Shown here in pieces: positions 1 through 5,392 of a stretch of 5,392 nt of DNA (positions are counted from its first letter, which is position 1; every line of letters starts with the position of its first letter). The notes below the pieces were generated by a model. That model was given only the letters and a program-made list of their open reading frames with translations, had not been told where the DNA came from and did no database searches. The DNA comes from Kosmotogaceae bacterium (lineage in GTDB: Bacteria > Thermotogota > Thermotogae > Petrotogales > Kosmotogaceae), in NCBI GenBank assembly GCA_003444085.1, contig DLVL01000056.1:1-5392 (forward strand). The letters are read 5' to 3'. Both the position numbers and the translations under genes were made by a program.

Positions 1-35
1 CTCACAAAAAACAGAACCAGAAACTTCGTTTTCAC
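1..35 (-). CDS. Start of a gene leaving the left edge; N-terminus resembles a secretory signal peptide
   Basis: Eleven codons and two bases are visible: GTG start, then Lys-Thr-Lys-Phe-Leu-Val-Leu-Phe-Phe-Val. The two Lys followed by an unbroken hydrophobic run are what the n- and h-regions of a signal peptide (or a first membrane helix) look like. The GTG is backed by GAGGAGGAG at 41-49 with 5-base spacing, and the gene follows an intrinsic terminator and a possible promoter, so it is probably a new transcription unit. The product is probably exported or membrane-inserted; its function cannot be read from this fragment. Confidence 0.55.
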   Translation of the reverse strand, partial: MKTKFLVLFFV

Positions 36-40
36 AAAAT

Positions 41-49
41 CTCCTCCTC
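41..49 (-). promoter_or_regulatory. Strong Shine-Dalgarno site for the left-edge gene
   Basis: GAGGAGGAG on the minus strand, 5 bases before a GTG at 35. It is one of the strongest SD sites in the window and is the main reason to call a gene in the last 35 bases. Confidence 0.65.
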
Positions 50-111
50 ATTCGTCTTCTAATCATTCTTGGAAACATGTTTTAGAGGCATCAGTGTGCA
101 CATTTGTGGAG

Positions 112-120
112 AATATAGCA
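112..120 (-). promoter_or_regulatory. Possible extended -10 promoter for the left-edge gene
   Basis: TGCTATATT on the minus strand matches an extended -10 element (TGnTATAAT, with 5 of 6 in the hexamer). No good -35 lies 15-18 bases upstream (CTTCCT to GCTTCC). A start near 105 would leave a leader of about 70 bases. It lies between the terminator and the next gene start, where a promoter is expected. Confidence 0.3.
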
Positions 121-169
121 TATTCAGATTACAGGAAGCGCTTTGCAGACAACCCGAGGTTTACAACAT

Positions 170-200
170 AAAAAACCGGGCTCTTCACTCAGCAAGAGCC
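170..200 (-). terminator. Rho-independent terminator of the hydrolase/CofE-like unit
   Basis: On the minus strand, a perfect 7-bp stem GGCTCTT / AAGAGCC (200-194 with 185-179) encloses an 8-base loop. It is followed after CGG by six T (175-170). It lies 167 bases after the CofE-like stop, so the transcript would have an unusually long 3' tail. The orientation is clear because the plus-strand side has no T run after the stem. Confidence 0.75.
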
Positions 201-311
201 ACAAGAGGCTTCCGCATCAAGAGTGGTGCATTGGTTGCAACTGACTGACAATCCGTTAGAACATCCTGCCAATCGCACTAGTCTCCGAATGTCTGGGGAG
301 TATAAATTCAT
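189..311 (-). other. Small cysteine-rich frame of doubtful coding status in the 3' region
   Basis: A 40-codon frame from ATG at 311 to TGA at 189, lying between the CofE-like stop and the terminator. Its C-terminal half holds five Cys in the pattern C-x7-C-x2-C-x8-C-x2-C and ends in CGSC; the last codons lie in the terminator stem. An internal GTG at 278 would give 29 residues. Against coding: the ATG is preceded by a pyrimidine-rich stretch with no SD, the GTG has only GGAG at a short 4-base spacing, and the same frame stays open upstream into the CofE gene, so it may just be a chance open frame. The rest of 201-366 holds nothing else I can name. Confidence 0.12.
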
Positions 312-366
312 CTGAGAAGGGAAAACACAAGAGAATGTACGCAGCTTATTCGTTAACTCATACCAG

Positions 367-1356
367 CTAGCTCCTGCTATTCTTAGAAACTGAGAAGGGC
401 AGGGTAACAAACAAGAGAAACCATAGCAGCAGGTTCGGCAAGAGCGCTTTGAGGAATGATTTCGTTTTGACGCCTGGGGGATACAGAAGATCACTCATAC
501 CCATGCTTCTGTCTGGTCGCTTGTAACGGAGACCTTTGATCACACAGATGGGTGTACATTCAGTGAAACCACCCATTACGCTACCTGCAAATGCCGATAT
601 TGAGTCCACAATGACATCCATTCCACCTGACTTGGGTCTGTGGAACAGGTCTGTTCGTGCATGTTCTCTTCCAATTGGATCAATTCCTGAGAATCCCAGT
701 GCAATATCAATTGATCCGGTTCTTCCAAGAACGGAAGTTGTATCCGTTATCACCACAGCAACATGCTTCTTCAAATTTGATTCAATCACCTCTCGGATTT
801 CTCTTGCGCTTCTGCAAGAATCAACAGGAAGAAGTCCGGCCCAACCTTCAGGAAGATTCGAGGCATCGATTCCAGCTTCATCAAGATAGATACCGTATCT
901 CTTAACCACAAATACATTCTTGAATGTGTCAATGATCTTGAGACTGTCGGATACGTTAAACGAGCTTCCCAAAATCCTCTCACTGATTCTCTTATCCTTA
1001 AGCACCCACTTGAACGGAATCACGGCAGAAACAGGACCTTCTCTCAGGATCAGTTCTACCTTGTTGGGTGACTTTCCGAAGACTTTCCCCAGTAGTTTCG
1101 CTCTGAGAGACGGTCTGACTTCTTCAAGTTTAAAACACCTGTTCTCGAGAATTGATATAATCTTTGATGTTACAACGATTACGTCACCTTGCTCGATTTC
1201 CACTCCAGTCCTGCCTATTGCAGAAAGAATGAACTCGCCGGAGTTTCCATAGTTCTCTTCGGGAGAAAGGGGGGAGTCAAGTCTAATCGGTATTACAGTT
1301 ACCTGATTTGATTGCTTCTGACCAGATCTTTCTTCTGCTTGTACTGCATCTGTCAT
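367..1356 (-). CDS. Divergent CofE/COG1478-family (F420-0:glutamate ligase-like) protein with C-terminal membrane tail
   Basis: 329 residues from the preferred ATG; 343 if the GTG at 1398 is used. The CofE fold (PF01996) is seen in GDVIVVTSKIIS (57-68), DEAGIDASNLPEG (159-171), LLPVDSCRSAREIR (175-188), VVITDT (201-206), IALGFSGI (218-225) and the end of the domain PICVIKGLRY (269-278). Family members use GTP and two metal ions to add glutamate to coenzyme F420-0; one chlamydial COG1478 protein is reported to act in folate synthesis instead. The metal-ligand Asp residues appear kept (Asp164, Asp205, with Thr206). However, the Asn before AGID is Glu160, the 'NGR' after TDT is TSV, and the Glu of the MGE motif is Gly263. 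After the domain comes a roughly 50-residue extension with a strongly hydrophobic stretch (about 304-321) near the C-terminus, which standard CofE lacks. No other F420 gene is nearby, so the substrate is unknown. It is the last gene before the terminator. Confidence 0.8.
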   Translation of the reverse strand: MTDAVQAEERSGQKQSNQVTVIPIRLDSPLSPEENYGNSGEFILSAIGRTGVEIEQGDVIVVTSKIISILENRCFKLEEVRPSLRAKLLGKVFGKSPNKVELILREGPVSAVIPFKWVLKDKRISERILGSSFNVSDSLKIIDTFKNVFVVKRYGIYLDEAGIDASNLPEGWAGLLPVDSCRSAREIREVIESNLKKHVAVVITDTTSVLGRTGSIDIALGFSGIDPIGREHARTDLFHRPKSGGMDVIVDSISAFAGSVMGGFTECTPICVIKGLRYKRPDRSMGMSDLLYPPGVKTKSFLKALLPNLLLWFLLFVTLPFSVSKNSRS

Positions 1357-1365
1357 GACACTCAA

Positions 1366-1372
1366 CTCCTCC
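1366..1372 (-). promoter_or_regulatory. Shine-Dalgarno site that decides the CofE-like start
   Basis: GGAGGAG on the minus strand, 9 bases before the ATG at 1356. The alternative GTG at 1398, in the same frame and 14 codons upstream, overlaps the hydrolase stop as GTGA but has no purine-rich site before it (AATTCCTAGA). The ATG is therefore preferred. The GTG remains possible only through translational coupling. Confidence 0.75.
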
Positions 1373-1394
1373 TGGAAATCTAGCGACACACTCG

Positions 1395-2135
1395 TCACTC
1401 TAGGAATTTGAGAATAACTGTTATTGTTTGCTTCATCTGCTCTTCTAGGGAGATTTTGGGTTCAAGATCCCCTCGCTGCGCACCATAGTGTCCAAACTGC
1501 GCATGGTTTCCACCTTCTATTTCAACCCAGACAGTATCTGGAGGAAGCAGGTTCCTGGAATTCTCCAGATTTTCCTGATCGATAACGCCGTCGAGGGATG
1601 CGTATATGGATAGCACAGGAAAATCGACACCGGAGAGATCATTATTGCCCGCTGGATACGATGCCATCAAAACAAGACCAGATATGCTCTCAATGTTCAG
1701 ATAAGCAAACCGGGCTGCCATAGCTCCACCCAGCGAATGACCTCCAATGTACCATTCGCCGATATCTGGAAACTCCTGTATAACATCTCTGGCAGCAGAA
1801 GGATTGAGCACGGCAAGGCCAAACGGCATCTGCACTATTACAGTCTTATAACCTGCCTCTGCAATTGATCTGGCAAGTACGGCATATGCTTTCTCATCGA
1901 CCCTTCCACCCGGGTAAAGGATAAGACCTGTCTGAACGTCCTTTTCTTGAGGGGTAAATACAAGCCATCTCGACGTATCGACAGAAACGATATCGTCACT
2001 TTCAAGTGCCCGCAGCGCCTGCTCTGTCGGCGAATACGGAGTCAGTAGCCATAGTGAGACTCCTGCTGCCGCGATAACGGGGATAATCAACAGTAACCAG
2101 AGAGGACTAAGAGCTCCTTCCTTTTGCCATCTCAT
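1395..2135 (-). CDS. Membrane-anchored alpha/beta hydrolase (Abhydrolase_5/dienelactone-hydrolase-like)
   Basis: A complete 246-residue protein. Residues 12-32 form one hydrophobic segment after a short charged N-terminus (MRWQKEG), so it is either a signal anchor or a signal peptide, with the hydrolase domain outside the cytoplasmic membrane. The domain follows: YPGG at 74-77 (probable oxyanion-hole loop), the nucleophile elbow GHSLGG at 132-137 with Ser134, the acid probably Asp182 (SLDG), and the base His211 in GGNHAQFG (208-215). The full Ser-Asp-His triad is present, so it should be an active esterase, lipase or related hydrolase; the substrate cannot be told. The GGHSLGGAMAAR and EGGNHAQFG signatures are typical of PF12695-type proteins. 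It starts 96 bases after the ATPase stop with only a weak SD (GTGAG, about 8 bases before the ATG). Its TGA lies 38 bases before the preferred start of the CofE-like gene, so the two are probably cotranscribed. Confidence 0.88.
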   Translation of the reverse strand: MRWQKEGALSPLWLLLIIPVIAAAGVSLWLLTPYSPTEQALRALESDDIVSVDTSRWLVFTPQEKDVQTGLILYPGGRVDEKAYAVLARSIAEAGYKTVIVQMPFGLAVLNPSAARDVIQEFPDIGEWYIGGHSLGGAMAARFAYLNIESISGLVLMASYPAGNNDLSGVDFPVLSIYASLDGVIDQENLENSRNLLPPDTVWVEIEGGNHAQFGHYGAQRGDLEPKISLEEQMKQTITVILKFLE

Positions 2136-2231
2136 GGAATCAACTCACTTTCTTAACAAAAGATCCGCAGAGCATGGTGCATTACTCCAATCCATTAACT
2201 ATGAGTTCAAAACAGCAATCATCCTTGTCAA

Positions 2232-4937
2232 TCATCTGTATCCTGGTTTTCCGTAAACCTTGAGGAGCTTAAGCACTTCGTCTGCAAGCCATATCGTGGC
2301 TGCTACCAGAACGATTATCGCCCAGTCCAGAAGTCCTAACCTGGTGGTTCCGAAAAGCACATTCCCAATAGGTGTCTGGACAACCAGAATCTGAAGCGCG
2401 ACAGCTACTCCTATTCCAAACAACACTGCCCTGTTGGAAAACAATCCGATTGAGAACACTGACTGTCTTTCTGATCTTGCGTTAAATGCCTGAAACCACT
2501 GAAAGGCGACCATTGTACAGAAAGCCAGGGTTCTGGCATAATCAATGCTTCCTGACTGTTGACCATACCAGAACATGCCAAGGGTACCCGCAGCCATTAC
2601 TGGTGTTAACAGGAATATCCTCATCCAGAGACGACCATGAACAATGGACTCCTTTGGATCGCGAGGAGGGGCTTTAAGCACCTCCCAGTGTCCGGGTTCC
2701 ATACCGATTGGGATTGTGCAAGCTCCATCAGTCACCAGATTGACCCAAAGGATCATGACCGCCGTGAGCGGAAGATCAAAACCAATGACAAGGGCTGTTA
2801 TCAATGTGAGTATCTCTCCAATATTTGTGGTCAGCAGGAAGAAAACAACTTTTCTGAGGTTACTGAAGATCACGCGACCCTCTTCAACCGCATGCACGAT
2901 GGTTGCAAAGTTGTCGTCTGTCAAAACCATGTCAGATGCTTCTTTTGCAACCTCAGTTCCTGTGACTCCCATCGCTACTCCTATGTCCGCCCCTTTGAGG
3001 GCAGGTGCATCGTTGACACCATCACCTGTCATGGCAACGATGTGCCCCTCTTCCTTGAGTGCTTGCATGATCTTGAGCTTGTGAGAAGGCGAGACTCTTG
3101 CGAAAACCCCAACTTCAAGCGCGGCTTTCGCGAGTTCTTTATTGCTCATCTGGTCAATGTCCTTGCCCGTGTAGGCCTTGCCACTGTCGGAAATACCAAC
3201 TTCTCTGGCAATAGCTATGGCTGTAGCTGCGTGGTCACCGGTTATCATAACAGGATGGATACCCGCTTCCTTGGCTTCAGAAACGGCTTTTTTGCTTTCT
3301 TCCCGGGGTGGATCGATCATTCCCCATAGGCCGGCAAGGGTTAATCCCTCTTCGACTTCTTCAGGCTCCAGTCTCTCCTTATCACCCGGGAAGTCCTTAA
3401 AGGCCCCAGCCATAACTCTCAGAGCACCTGATGCAAACTCTTCGTTGATCTTGTTAATCTCATCACGTTTACTATCGTCCAGCTCAACGACTTCACCATC
3501 AACCAGGACATGGGTGCAGAACTCAACTAGCCTGTCAGGAGCCCCCTTTACGAAAGCTCTTCTAGATTTTCCATTGTCTGATTGGTGTAGTGTAGCCATG
3601 TATTTGCGATCACTTGAGAAGGTAACTTCGTGAACACGATCTGTTTCTTTCCTGAGTTTGTTGATGTCCAAACCACTTTTCTGTGACGCGACTAACAGGG
3701 CAGCCTCACTTGGATTTCCTTCGGCAATCCAGTGATCGTTGTCTTTCTTCAATCTTGCATTGTTCGCAAGAGTTCCTATTCTGAGAAGCAGTTCGAGATC
3801 ATTCGGAATTTCATCGATCTCTTGTCCATCAGGGGTTACGATCCTTCCTTCTGGTTGGTATCCTTCACCTGTAACTTCAAATGTTTTCTGACCTGTCCAG
3901 ATCTTTCTCACAGTCATTTGGTTCTTTGTTAGTGTTCCTGTCTTGTCAGAGCAGATTACCGTTGTGGATCCTAAAGTCTCTACAGCGACAAGCCTTCGAA
4001 TGATTGCATTTCGTGTTGCCATCCTCCTTACACCAAGGGCAAGAGTGACGCTTATTACGGCTGGCAAACCTTCTGGTATTGCGGATACTGCAACTGCAAC
4101 TGCATAAAGTAGGATCTCAACGAAATCGAATCCTCTCAAATAACCTAGCAGAAAAACAACCCCAGCAAAAAACACCCCACTGATACCAAGAATGAGCCCA
4201 AGTTTGTTCATTCGCTTCTGTAAAGGAGTGATCTCCCTTCCGGTAGAACGGATCTCGCCTGCTATCTTGCCCATTTCAGAATTCATGCCTGTGGCGATGA
4301 CAACAGCCTTTCCCCGACCGGCAGTTACACTCGTTGACATCCAGAGCATGTTTTTCTGATCCGCCATGGGGGTGTCTTCTTCAATCTTCTTTGGGGACTT
4401 GGACACCGGCTCTGATTCACCTGTCAGCGCAGACTCGTCAATCTGAAGATCTTCGCTTTCTATAATCCTTGCATCGGCCGCAACACGGTCTCCTGTCTCA
4501 AGAAGCAGGATATCGCCTGGAACAATGTTTTCTACTTCTACCTCTCTTGGTTCTCCATCGCGCAGAACCATAGCATGAGGAGAAGCCATTTTCTTAAGGG
4601 CAGCAAGAGCTCCTTCTGCTTTCCATTCCTGTGAGAATCCGAGCAATGTGTTCAGGATAATGACTCCTGCAATGACTATTGCATCCACACTGTGTCCCAA
4701 GAAGAGAGAAAGCAGTGCTGCACCGATAAGAAGATAGATCAGCGGATTATTTACCTGATGAAGCAGAATACTTAGAGGGCTTATACCCTTTCCAGCTTCA
4801 AGCGAATTCGGTCCAAACTCCTGTAGCCTTTTGTCAACCTCGCCGCTAGAAAGCCCCACCTTCTTTCCTTTTACCTCATTGATTACTTCATCAATTTCCA
4901 TTGAGTGCCAGTTCTTCATTGAACGGTCTTCGGACAT
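2232..4937 (-). CDS. Type II (PMCA/SERCA-like) P-type cation-transporting ATPase, probably Ca2+
   Basis: A complete 901-residue pump, normal length for bacterial P2-type ATPases, expected to expel a cation (most likely Ca2+) across the inner membrane using ATP. Domains in order: N-terminal cation-ATPase domain (about 8-80); M1 and M2 (about 62-80, 84-102); actuator domain with TGES at 172-175; M3 and M4 (about 246-266, 273-300) with PEGLP at 288-292; P domain with the phosphorylated Asp331 in DKTGT; N domain with KGAPD at 464-468; TGD at 566-568; hinge TGDGVND at 637-643; then M5 to M10 (about 693-893). Cation ligands by alignment to SERCA: Glu289 (E309), Asn705 and Glu708 in M5 (N768, E771), and Asn733, Thr736 and Asp737 in M6 (N796, T799, D800). 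The M8 position of SERCA E908 appears to be Gln813, as in PMCA. No heavy-metal CPC motif or N-terminal metal-binding domain is present, which excludes the P1B class. Mn2+ or Na+ transport cannot be excluded. The frame is intact with no missing catalytic residue. Confidence 0.95.
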   Translation of the reverse strand: MSEDRSMKNWHSMEIDEVINEVKGKKVGLSSGEVDKRLQEFGPNSLEAGKGISPLSILLHQVNNPLIYLLIGAALLSLFLGHSVDAIVIAGVIILNTLLGFSQEWKAEGALAALKKMASPHAMVLRDGEPREVEVENIVPGDILLLETGDRVAADARIIESEDLQIDESALTGESEPVSKSPKKIEEDTPMADQKNMLWMSTSVTAGRGKAVVIATGMNSEMGKIAGEIRSTGREITPLQKRMNKLGLILGISGVFFAGVVFLLGYLRGFDFVEILLYAVAVAVSAIPEGLPAVISVTLALGVRRMATRNAIIRRLVAVETLGSTTVICSDKTGTLTKNQMTVRKIWTGQKTFEVTGEGYQPEGRIVTPDGQEIDEIPNDLELLLRIGTLANNARLKKDNDHWIAEGNPSEAALLVASQKSGLDINKLRKETDRVHEVTFSSDRKYMATLHQSDNGKSRRAFVKGAPDRLVEFCTHVLVDGEVVELDDSKRDEINKINEEFASGALRVMAGAFKDFPGDKERLEPEEVEEGLTLAGLWGMIDPPREESKKAVSEAKEAGIHPVMITGDHAATAIAIAREVGISDSGKAYTGKDIDQMSNKELAKAALEVGVFARVSPSHKLKIMQALKEEGHIVAMTGDGVNDAPALKGADIGVAMGVTGTEVAKEASDMVLTDDNFATIVHAVEEGRVIFSNLRKVVFFLLTTNIGEILTLITALVIGFDLPLTAVMILWVNLVTDGACTIPIGMEPGHWEVLKAPPRDPKESIVHGRLWMRIFLLTPVMAAGTLGMFWYGQQSGSIDYARTLAFCTMVAFQWFQAFNARSERQSVFSIGLFSNRAVLFGIGVAVALQILVVQTPIGNVLFGTTRLGLLDWAIIVLVAATIWLADEVLKLLKVYGKPGYR

Positions 4938-4945
4938 ATTTCTAA

Positions 4946-4950
4946 CCTCC
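4946..4950 (-). promoter_or_regulatory. Shine-Dalgarno site of the ATPase gene
   Basis: GGAGG on the minus strand, 8 bases before the ATG at 4937. It supports that ATG over the internal Met codons at residues 7 and 13, which lack a comparable site. Confidence 0.8.
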
Positions 4951-4990
4951 AGGAGTATCTATGCAAAAGAGTTTAATGTTGTTTGTTCTA

Positions 4991-5019
4991 ATTACAGCAT
5001 ACTTCACTCTCACTGTGTA
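4991..5019 (-). promoter_or_regulatory. Probable sigma-70-type promoter of the ATPase gene
   Basis: Read on the minus strand, a -35-like TACACA (5019-5014, 4 of 6 consensus matches) is separated by exactly 17 bases from TGTAAT (4996-4991, 5 of 6). The -10 is preceded by TG at the extended -10 position (TGCTGTAAT). Transcription would start near 4984, leaving a leader of about 46 bases before the ATPase ATG. This is the best promoter-like sequence in the 155-base gap, judged by eye only. Confidence 0.45.
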
Positions 5020-5092
5020 CTTGATCTTGATATGAGAGGCGTGTGTATCTAATTACTCGCGTTGCTCCACGATGCACGGGTTATTCATGAAC

Positions 5093-5392
5093 TCAATTAT
5101 AGTATAATATTAGATCTTCACGAACAGCGGACTTGGGAATGGCGTTGATGAGAAGGAGCATTTCGATGGTTCTACAGGTATAGAAAGGGTCACTTTCTGC
5201 TTCCCAGAACACCTTCCATCCTCTGTCAGGACGCTGCGTTGAGATGATTGCTTCAACGATTCTTGCAGCGCGTCTGTCATTGAGGTCATAACCAGCACTG
5301 ATGATCGGTTTGCTGAGAAACTGTGTGAGGTAATAGATATCGAGCTCCTGACGCTCTCCTTCGTACACGTAATAGCGTCTTTCAGCATCTTC
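5093..5392 (-). CDS. Partial alpha/alpha-toroid (prenyltransferase/squalene-cyclase-like repeat) protein, C-terminus
   Basis: Only the last 99 residues and a TGA stop are present. The frame is open to the window edge, and an internal GTG at 5368 is not a credible start because eight in-frame codons before it are also open. Residues 53-59 of the visible part read QRPDRGW, close to the QxPDGGW core of the 'QW' repeats of squalene/oxidosqualene cyclases and protein prenyltransferases. They follow a helix-like stretch (about 41-52), and a second helix with a Cys-containing start follows (about 71-85, YTCRTIEMLL). This is the alternating-helix pattern of an alpha/alpha toroid. No catalytic DxDD-type motif is visible, but that would lie elsewhere in a cyclase. 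The fold is fairly well supported by the motif; the activity is not. It could equally be a non-enzymatic toroid domain or a glycan-active (alpha/alpha)6 enzyme. It ends 155 bases before the ATPase start. Confidence 0.6.
   Translation of the reverse strand, partial: EDAERRYYVYEGERQELDIYYLTQFLSKPIISAGYDLNDRRAARIVEAIISTQRPDRGWKVFWEAESDPFYTCRTIEMLLLINAIPKSAVREDLILYYN

Noticed and set aside
536..1252. Plus-strand open frames opposite the CofE-like gene.
   Set aside because: The minus-strand frame carries conserved family motifs throughout. The plus-strand products have no motif and no convincing start site.
1413..1425. 13-base palindrome AATAAC-T-GTTATT.
   Set aside because: It lies inside the C-terminal codons of the hydrolase (ITVILK region), is AT-rich and is not near a promoter; it is likely chance.
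2226..2231. A perfect TTGACA (-35 consensus) on the minus strand just after the ATPase stop, upstream of the hydrolase.
   Set aside because: At 16-18 bases downstream the hexamers are TGAACT, GAACTC and AACTCA, none resembling a -10. A second pairing (TTGAAC with AGTAAT at 18 bases) is only 4 of 6 at each element. I do not call a promoter here.
2136..2231. Possible terminator between the ATPase and the hydrolase.
   Set aside because: No stem longer than a few bases followed by a T run is visible on the minus strand, so readthrough from the ATPase is plausible.
2637..3633. Long open frames on the plus strand opposite the ATPase (up to 230 codons).
   Set aside because: They lie wholly antisense to a well-conserved gene, have low-complexity or Cys/His/Ser-rich composition with no recognisable motif, and are frame shadows.
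5051..5080. Partly self-complementary stretch (CGTGCATCGTGGAGCAACGCG on the minus strand, here only its CGTG/CACG and CG ends noted) after the toroid gene stop, as a terminator.
   Set aside because: The pairing is short and interrupted, and no T run follows.
1..5392. Search for CRISPR repeats, tRNA or rRNA genes, insertion-sequence ends, and toxin-antitoxin or defence genes.
   Set aside because: None seen. The window reads as an ordinary set of envelope and metabolic genes, apart from the divergent CofE-like protein.

Overview
This is a bacterial window with every supportable gene on the minus strand. Good Shine-Dalgarno sites (GGAGG or GGAGGAG) precede three of the gene starts. Base composition looks mid-40s % GC by eye. 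A PMCA/SERCA-type cation ATPase, an anchored alpha/beta hydrolase and a divergent CofE-family protein would fit an anaerobic bacterium. A Mesotoga/Kosmotoga-like member of the Thermotogota is my guess, held weakly and resting on general impression rather than any diagnostic marker.

Layout in the direction of transcription, right to left: (1) 5392-5093 is the C-terminal 99 residues of a protein with an alpha/alpha-toroid (prenyltransferase/squalene-cyclase-like) repeat, cut by the window edge. (2) 5092-4938 is an intergenic region with a good extended -10 promoter and an SD site. (3) 4937-2232 is a complete 901-residue type II P-type ATPase, most likely for calcium export. (4) 2135-1395 is a membrane-anchored alpha/beta hydrolase. 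(5) 1356-367 is a CofE/COG1478-family protein with altered active-site positions and a C-terminal hydrophobic tail; an upstream GTG overlapping the hydrolase stop is a less likely start. (6) 366-170 is a 3' region ending in a clear intrinsic terminator, with a 40-codon cysteine-rich frame of doubtful reality. (7) 169-1 holds a possible weak promoter, a very strong SD site, and the first 11 codons of a gene that begins like a secretory signal peptide and leaves the left edge.

The hydrolase and CofE-like genes are almost certainly one transcription unit. The ATPase may be its first gene, since the 96-base gap after it has no terminator and no convincing promoter. No pathway visibly joins these products. 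The common theme is the cell envelope: a ten-helix pump, an anchored hydrolase, and a CofE-like protein with a predicted tail anchor.

I see no RNA gene, CRISPR array, insertion sequence or phage gene, and no evidence of a new multi-gene system. The most interesting item is the CofE-like protein, whose changes suggest it is not an ordinary F420 gamma-glutamyl ligase.
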